The notes beneath the pieces are model-generated. The model had not been told where the DNA came from, did not search any database, and was given only the letters and a program-made list of their open reading frames with translations. The translations under genes and the position numbers were made by a program. A stretch of DNA of 64,000 nucleotides, from contig CAAFUS010000017.1 in the NCBI GenBank assembly GCA_900766265.1, positions 186,001 to 250,000 on the forward strand, given 5' to 3'. The stretch comes from Pseudomonadaceae bacterium. Lineage in GTDB: Bacteria > Pseudomonadota > Gammaproteobacteria > Pseudomonadales > Pseudomonadaceae. Shown here in pieces: positions 60,282 through 64,000 of the stretch; the first letter of the stretch is position 1, and each line of letters opens with the position of its first letter.

Positions 60282-61676
60282 TTAGCGCGAAGCGAGCAGC
60301 GCTCGGCCACGACCGACCGCGGCGCGAACCTGGGCCGGGGCGGTGCCGCCGATGTGGTCGCGGGCGTTGACCGAGCCCTCCAGGGTCAGCACGGCGAACA
60401 CGTCTTCGCCGATCTGGTCGCTGAAGCGGCGCAGCTCATCCAGGCTCATCTCGGCCAGGTCCTTGCCCGAGTCGACGCCGTATTTCACCGCGTGGCCGAC
60501 GATCTCGTGGCAGTCGCGGAACGGCAGGCCCTTGCGCACCAGGTAGTCGGCCAGATCCGTCGCGGTGGAGAAGCCGCGGCGGGCTGCTTCGCGCATGACC
60601 TCACGCCTGGGCTTGATGGCCGGGACCATGTCGGCGAAGGCGCGCAGCGAGTCGCGCAGGGTGTCGGCGGCGTCGAACAGCGGTTCCTTGTCTTCCTGGT
60701 TGTCTTTGTTGTAGGCCAGCGGCTGGCCCTTCATCAGGGTCAGCAGGCCGGTGAGGGCGCCGAACACGCGGCCGGTCTTGCCGCGCACGAGTTCGGGCAC
60801 GTCCGGGTTCTTCTTCTGCGGCATGATCGAGCTGCCGGTGCAGAAGCGGTCGGGCAGGTCGATGAACTGGAACTGGGCGCTGGTCCAGAGCACCAGTTCT
60901 TCTGAGAAGCGCGACAGGTGCATCATGGCGAGCGAGGCGGCGGCGCAGAATTCGATGGCGAAGTCGCGATCGGAAACGCCGTCCAGCGAGTTGCCGGAAA
61001 CGGCTTCGAACCCGAGCAGCTCGCAGGTGATCTCCCGTTGGATCGGGTAGGTGGTGCCGGCCAGCGCGGCCGAGCCCAATGGCATGCGGTTGACCCGCTT
61101 GCGGCAGTCCACGAGGCGCTCGTGGTCACGCGAGAGCATCTCGAACCAGGCCAGCAGGTGATGGCCGAAGGTCACCGGCTGGGCGGTCTGCAGGTGGGTG
61201 AAGCCCGGCATGATGGTGTCGGCTTCGGCCTCGGCAAGACCGAGCAGGCCTTCCTGCAGGCGGGTGAGTTCGGCCAGGATCAGGTCGATCTCGTCGCGCA
61301 GCCAGAGACGGATGTCGGTGGCCACCTGGTCGTTGCGCGACCGCCCGGTGTGCAGCTTCTTGCCGGTCACACCGATGCGGTCGGTCAGGCGCGCCTCGAT
61401 GTTCATGTGCACGTCTTCGAGATCGACGCGCCAGTCGAACCGGCCGGCTTCGATTTCGGCCTGGATTTCGGTGAGCCCCGCCTCGATGGCGTCGCGCTCC
61501 TCGGCGGTCAGCACACCGACTTTCGCCAGCATGGTGGCGTGGGCGATCGAGCCCATGATGTCGTGGCGGTAGAGGCGCTTGTCGAACTCGACGGAGGCGG
61601 TGAAACGGGCGACGAAGGCGTCGACGGGCTCGCTGAAACGCCCGCCCCAGGACTGGTTGGTCTTGTCGTTGCTCAT
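60282..61676 (-). CDS. argH: Argininosuccinate lyase
   Basis: A 464-residue enzyme that splits argininosuccinate into arginine and fumarate. The fumarase/aspartase signature GSSIMPQKKNPD is intact, with TGRSRNDQVATDIRLW and GFTHLQTAQPVTFGHHLL upstream. The start at 61674-61676 (MSNDKTNQSWGGRFSEP) is the family-typical one. It is divergent from algZ, the usual Pseudomonas arrangement. Confidence 0.97.
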   Translation of the reverse strand: MSNDKTNQSWGGRFSEPVDAFVARFTASVEFDKRLYRHDIMGSIAHATMLAKVGVLTAEERDAIEAGLTEIQAEIEAGRFDWRVDLEDVHMNIEARLTDRIGVTGKKLHTGRSRNDQVATDIRLWLRDEIDLILAELTRLQEGLLGLAEAEADTIMPGFTHLQTAQPVTFGHHLLAWFEMLSRDHERLVDCRKRVNRMPLGSAALAGTTYPIQREITCELLGFEAVSGNSLDGVSDRDFAIEFCAAASLAMMHLSRFSEELVLWTSAQFQFIDLPDRFCTGSSIMPQKKNPDVPELVRGKTGRVFGALTGLLTLMKGQPLAYNKDNQEDKEPLFDAADTLRDSLRAFADMVPAIKPRREVMREAARRGFSTATDLADYLVRKGLPFRDCHEIVGHAVKYGVDSGKDLAEMSLDELRRFSDQIGEDVFAVLTLEGSVNARDHIGGTAPAQVRAAVGRGRALLASR

Positions 61677-61891
61677 GAAGTGCGCTCGCTGAAATCTCGG
61701 GACCGAAGGGGGCACGATCATAGCAGGGTCGGGCGCGCTGCCGGATGCGCAGCTTCGTTCGGTTTTGCCGTGGCGTACACGTTCGCTTGGGCTGCGCCTC
61801 GCTAGACTCGCCGCGCAGGGGCGTCGCCAGCCGCCTGTCCCAACCTCGCGGCCGATTGCTTTTGCAGGGCCGCCACGCGGAAACTCTGCGC

Positions 61892-62974
61892 ATGCGAATG
61901 TCCTGGTTCAAACGGGCGAAACCGCCCGCTCCTTCCGATGATTTCTTCGTGCCTGAGCTGTGCCAGTCGGAGGCGTTGCTCGGGCTGGTGCTGCTGGCCG
62001 AGCTGCTCGTGCTCGTGCTGGTACTGGCCGAGCCGATGCAGCCCGGCTTCAACTGGGTGCGCCTGGCGCTGACCTCGCTCTTCGTGCAATGGATCGTGCT
62101 GCTGTCGGCGGGGATGCTCTGCCAGTTACGGCCGTTGCTGGCCCGGCTGAGCGCTGCGCTGGCCGGTGTGCTGTGTTGCCTGTTGGTGGTCGGGCTGACC
62201 CTGGCCTGCACCGCCGTGGCCGATATCTACCAGCTCGGGGGCCCGCTGCAGCGCGCAGGGGAGGTCAACCTGTACCTGCGCCACGCGCTGATCAGCCTGA
62301 TCATGTCGGGTCTGCTGCTGCGCTATTTCTACCTGCAGAGCCAGTGGCGACGCCAGGAGCAGGCCGAGCTGCGGGCGCGCATCGAGTCGCTGCAGGCACG
62401 CATCCGCCCGCATTTCCTGTTCAACAGCCTCAACAGCATCGCCAGCCTGGTGCCGGTCGATCCGCAGAAGGCCGAGCAGGCTGTGCTGGATCTCTCCGAC
62501 CTGTTCCGCGCCAGTCTGGCCAAGCCCGGCACCCTGGTGCCCTGGCGCGAGGAGTTGCTGCTGGCGCAGCGTTACCTGTCGATCGAGCAGTACCGGCTCG
62601 GCGAGCGCCTGCAGATGGATTGGCAGATCGATGAGGTGCCGGATGATCTGCCGATCCCGCAACTGACCCTGCAACCGCTGCTGGAAAACGCCCTGATCTA
62701 TGGAATCCAGCCGCGTATCGAAGGCGGCCTGGTCTGCGTCGAGGCCCATTACCGCGACGGGGAATTCTTCCTGCGGGTCAGCAATCCCTACGACGAAACC
62801 GCTCAAGCGCAGCCCTCACGCGGCACCAATCAAGGGCTGTACAACATCGATGCACGTTTAGCGGCACTTTTCGGGCCGCACGCGAGTCTCAGCGTGGAGC
62901 GGCGCAACGGCCGCCACTACACCTGTCTACGCTATCCTTGTGCGAGACAAAAGCAGGAACCCAGAGCTATATGA
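61892..62974 (+). CDS. algZ: LytS-type sensor histidine kinase AlgZ (FimS)
   Basis: A 360-residue kinase with about five to six membrane helices (residues 25-145), then a His_kinase domain: RIRPHFLFNSLNSIASLV holds the phospho-accepting His and LTLQPLLENALIYGI the N-box. It has LytS-type rather than classical H-box motifs, as in Pseudomonas AlgZ/FimS. It controls AlgR in alginate and type IV pilus regulation. The start is the first of two close ATGs (61892, 61898); neither has a strong site. It overlaps algR by 4 bp (ATGA). Confidence 0.93.
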   Translation: MRMSWFKRAKPPAPSDDFFVPELCQSEALLGLVLLAELLVLVLVLAEPMQPGFNWVRLALTSLFVQWIVLLSAGMLCQLRPLLARLSAALAGVLCCLLVVGLTLACTAVADIYQLGGPLQRAGEVNLYLRHALISLIMSGLLLRYFYLQSQWRRQEQAELRARIESLQARIRPHFLFNSLNSIASLVPVDPQKAEQAVLDLSDLFRASLAKPGTLVPWREELLLAQRYLSIEQYRLGERLQMDWQIDEVPDDLPIPQLTLQPLLENALIYGIQPRIEGGLVCVEAHYRDGEFFLRVSNPYDETAQAQPSRGTNQGLYNIDARLAALFGPHASLSVERRNGRHYTCLRYPCARQKQEPRAI

Positions 62975-63714
62975 ATGTCCTGATTGTCGATGACGAACCT
63001 CTAGCGCGTGAGCGTCTCAGCCGACTGGTAGGTGAGCTCGACGGCTATCGCGTACTGGAGCCTGCCGCGAGCAATGGCGAGGAGGCTCTGACCCTGATCG
63101 ATGACCTGCGGCCCGATGTCGTCTTGCTCGACATCCGGATGCCCGGTCTCGACGGTCTGCAGGTAGCCGCCAAACTCTGCGAACGAGACGCCCCGCCTGC
63201 GGTGATCTTCTGCACCGCCCATGATGAATTCGCGCTCGAAGCCTTCCAGGTCAGCGCCGTCGGCTACCTGGTCAAGCCGGTGCGCCAGGAGAACCTGGCC
63301 GAAGCGTTGCGCAAGGCCGAGCGACCCAATCGCGTCCAGCTCGCGGCCCTGACCCGGCCGGCCGCCATGAGCGGCGCTGCCCGCAGCCACATCAGTGCCC
63401 GGACCCGCAAGGGCATCGAGCTGATCCCGCTGGAGCAGGTCATCTACTTCATTGCGGACCACAAGTACGTCACCCTGCGCCACGAAGGCGGCGAGGTGTT
63501 GCTGGATGAGCCGCTCAAGGCGCTCGAAGACGAGTTTGGCGACCGCTTCGTGCGTATCCACCGTAACGCGCTGGTTTACCGCGACCGTATCGAGCGGCTG
63601 CAGCGCACGCCACTGGGGCATTTCCAGCTGTTCCTCAAGGGGCTCGAAGGCGAGGCGCTGACGGTCAGCCGGCGTCACGTCGCCGGGGTGCGCAAGCTGA
63701 TGCAGAACCTCTGA
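62971..63714 (+). CDS. algR: LytTR response regulator AlgR
   Basis: A 247-residue regulator. The receiver has Asp 54 in VVLLDIRMPGLDG, with acidic pocket DDEP near the start and Lys in GYLVKPVRQ. The C-terminal LytTR DNA-binding domain has GIELIPLEQVIYFIADHKYV and RFVRIHRNALV. AlgR activates alginate genes including algC in P. aeruginosa, and type IV pilus minor pilins. It is translationally coupled to algZ. The stop is followed by a heptad-type repeat element. Confidence 0.96.
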   Translation: MNVLIVDDEPLARERLSRLVGELDGYRVLEPAASNGEEALTLIDDLRPDVVLLDIRMPGLDGLQVAAKLCERDAPPAVIFCTAHDEFALEAFQVSAVGYLVKPVRQENLAEALRKAERPNRVQLAALTRPAAMSGAARSHISARTRKGIELIPLEQVIYFIADHKYVTLRHEGGEVLLDEPLKALEDEFGDRFVRIHRNALVYRDRIERLQRTPLGHFQLFLKGLEGEALTVSRRHVAGVRKLMQNL

Positions 63715-63716
63715 GA

Positions 63717-63815
63717 AGCAGCTTGAAGCCTGAAGCTGGAAGGTTGAAGTAAACGCGGAACGAGCTTGGAGGCGCTTCGGCGCCCTCGCACCCTGATTCG
63801 CTTCCAGCGCCCTTC
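63717..63815. repeat. Second copy of the GCTGGAA-type repeat element, after algR
   Basis: Imperfect heptads GCTTGAA, GCCTGAA, GCTGGAA begin right after the algR stop. The 12-mer GAAGCCTGAAGC (63725-63736) is shared with 2597-2608, and the flanking GAAGTAAAnGCGG also recurs. GCTGGAAG (63735-63742) is inverted-repeated by CTTCCAGC (63801-63808). A GGCGC-TTCG-GCGCC hairpin lies between them at 63771-63784. Confidence 0.65.
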
Positions 63816-63891
63816 CTTGATCCCCGGCCAGCCCAGCCCGCGCTTTGGGCCTGTTATCATCGGCTGCAGTTCATCTTCTCTGGAATTGCAC

Positions 63892-64000
63892 ATGCTTCGC
63901 GAAATCCGCATTGCCACGCGCAAGAGCGCGCTGGCCCTCTGGCAGGCCGAATACGTCAAGGCACGCCTGGAACAGGCACACCCGGGTCTGAGCGTCAGCC
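63892..64000 (+). CDS. hemC: Hydroxymethylbilane synthase (5' end only)
   Basis: Only the first 36 codons are in the window: MLREIRIATRKSALALWQAE, then YVKARLEQAHPGL. This is the conserved N terminus of porphobilinogen deaminase, which makes hydroxymethylbilane in haem synthesis. hemC following algR is the normal Pseudomonas order. A -10-like TATCAT lies at 63855-63860; I see no good -35. Confidence 0.93.
   Translation, partial: MLREIRIATRKSALALWQAEYVKARLEQAHPGLSVS

Overview
The window is GC-rich chromosomal DNA from a gammaproteobacterium of the Pseudomonas group. The closest fit is the P. stutzeri (Stutzerimonas) branch. The basis is gene content and order: gmk-rpoZ-spoT, rph-crc-pyrE, coaBC-dut-algC-argB, dadR/dadA-pauR, rep, glnK-amtB, sutA, lptM-lysA-dapF-xerC, cyaY-rnk-cyaA and argH-algZ-algR-hemC follow the order I remember for P. 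aeruginosa. The stutzeri assignment rests mainly on a doubled ammonium transporter (glnK-amtB-amtB) and is an inference. I see no rRNA, tRNA, insertion sequence, prophage or CRISPR array, so this is mostly core genome with a few lineage-specific inserts.

Layout. 0-7 kb: minus-strand run yicC, gmk, rpoZ, spoT, ridA and a CHASE2 adenylate cyclase cut by the left edge; an exact 11-copy heptamer array sits just after spoT. 7-16 kb: rph, a small membrane protein, crc, pyrE and a periplasmic coiled-coil protein, then the minus-strand block coaBC-dut-algC-argB, with AlgC carrying a long membrane-anchored N-terminal extension. 16-25 kb: radC, an unrecognised permease with a thioesterase, a 3-hydroxyacyl-CoA dehydrogenase, a chemoreceptor behind a near-consensus flagellar sigma-28 promoter, an Mpo1-like protein, a secreted protein and a phospholipase D-type lipoprotein. 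25-31 kb: amine and amino-acid catabolism (PuuB-like oxidase, DadR, DadA, RidA, PauR), cytochrome c5, a cupin and xpt.

31-42 kb: a probable insert between xpt and rep (DUF1080 protein, GAPDH-family enzyme, hybrid sensor kinase), then rep, a GGDEF-EAL protein, a Cache-type chemoreceptor and comM. 43-47.5 kb: nitrogen control (glnK with a sigma-54 promoter, then two ammonium transporters), yjbQ and sutA. 47.5-53 kb: the minus-strand lptM-lysA-dapF-DUF484-xerC-HAD run, then cyaY and rnk. 53-64 kb: class I adenylate cyclase, two small conserved proteins, a GPH-type sugar transporter, corA, an unrecognised membrane protein, argH, the AlgZ/AlgR two-component pair and the first codons of hemC.

Signalling is a common theme: (p)ppGpp (SpoT, omega, SutA), cAMP (two unrelated cyclases), c-di-GMP (GGDEF-EAL), carbon control (Crc), nitrogen control (GlnK) and alginate control (AlgZ/AlgR, with the AlgC enzyme). 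The most distinctive non-coding signals are the GCTGGAA/TTCCAGC repeat family at 2.6 and 63.7 kb, a hairpin cluster after argB, the sigma-28 and sigma-54 promoters, and hairpins in several leaders. I did not find a clearly new defence or biosynthetic system.
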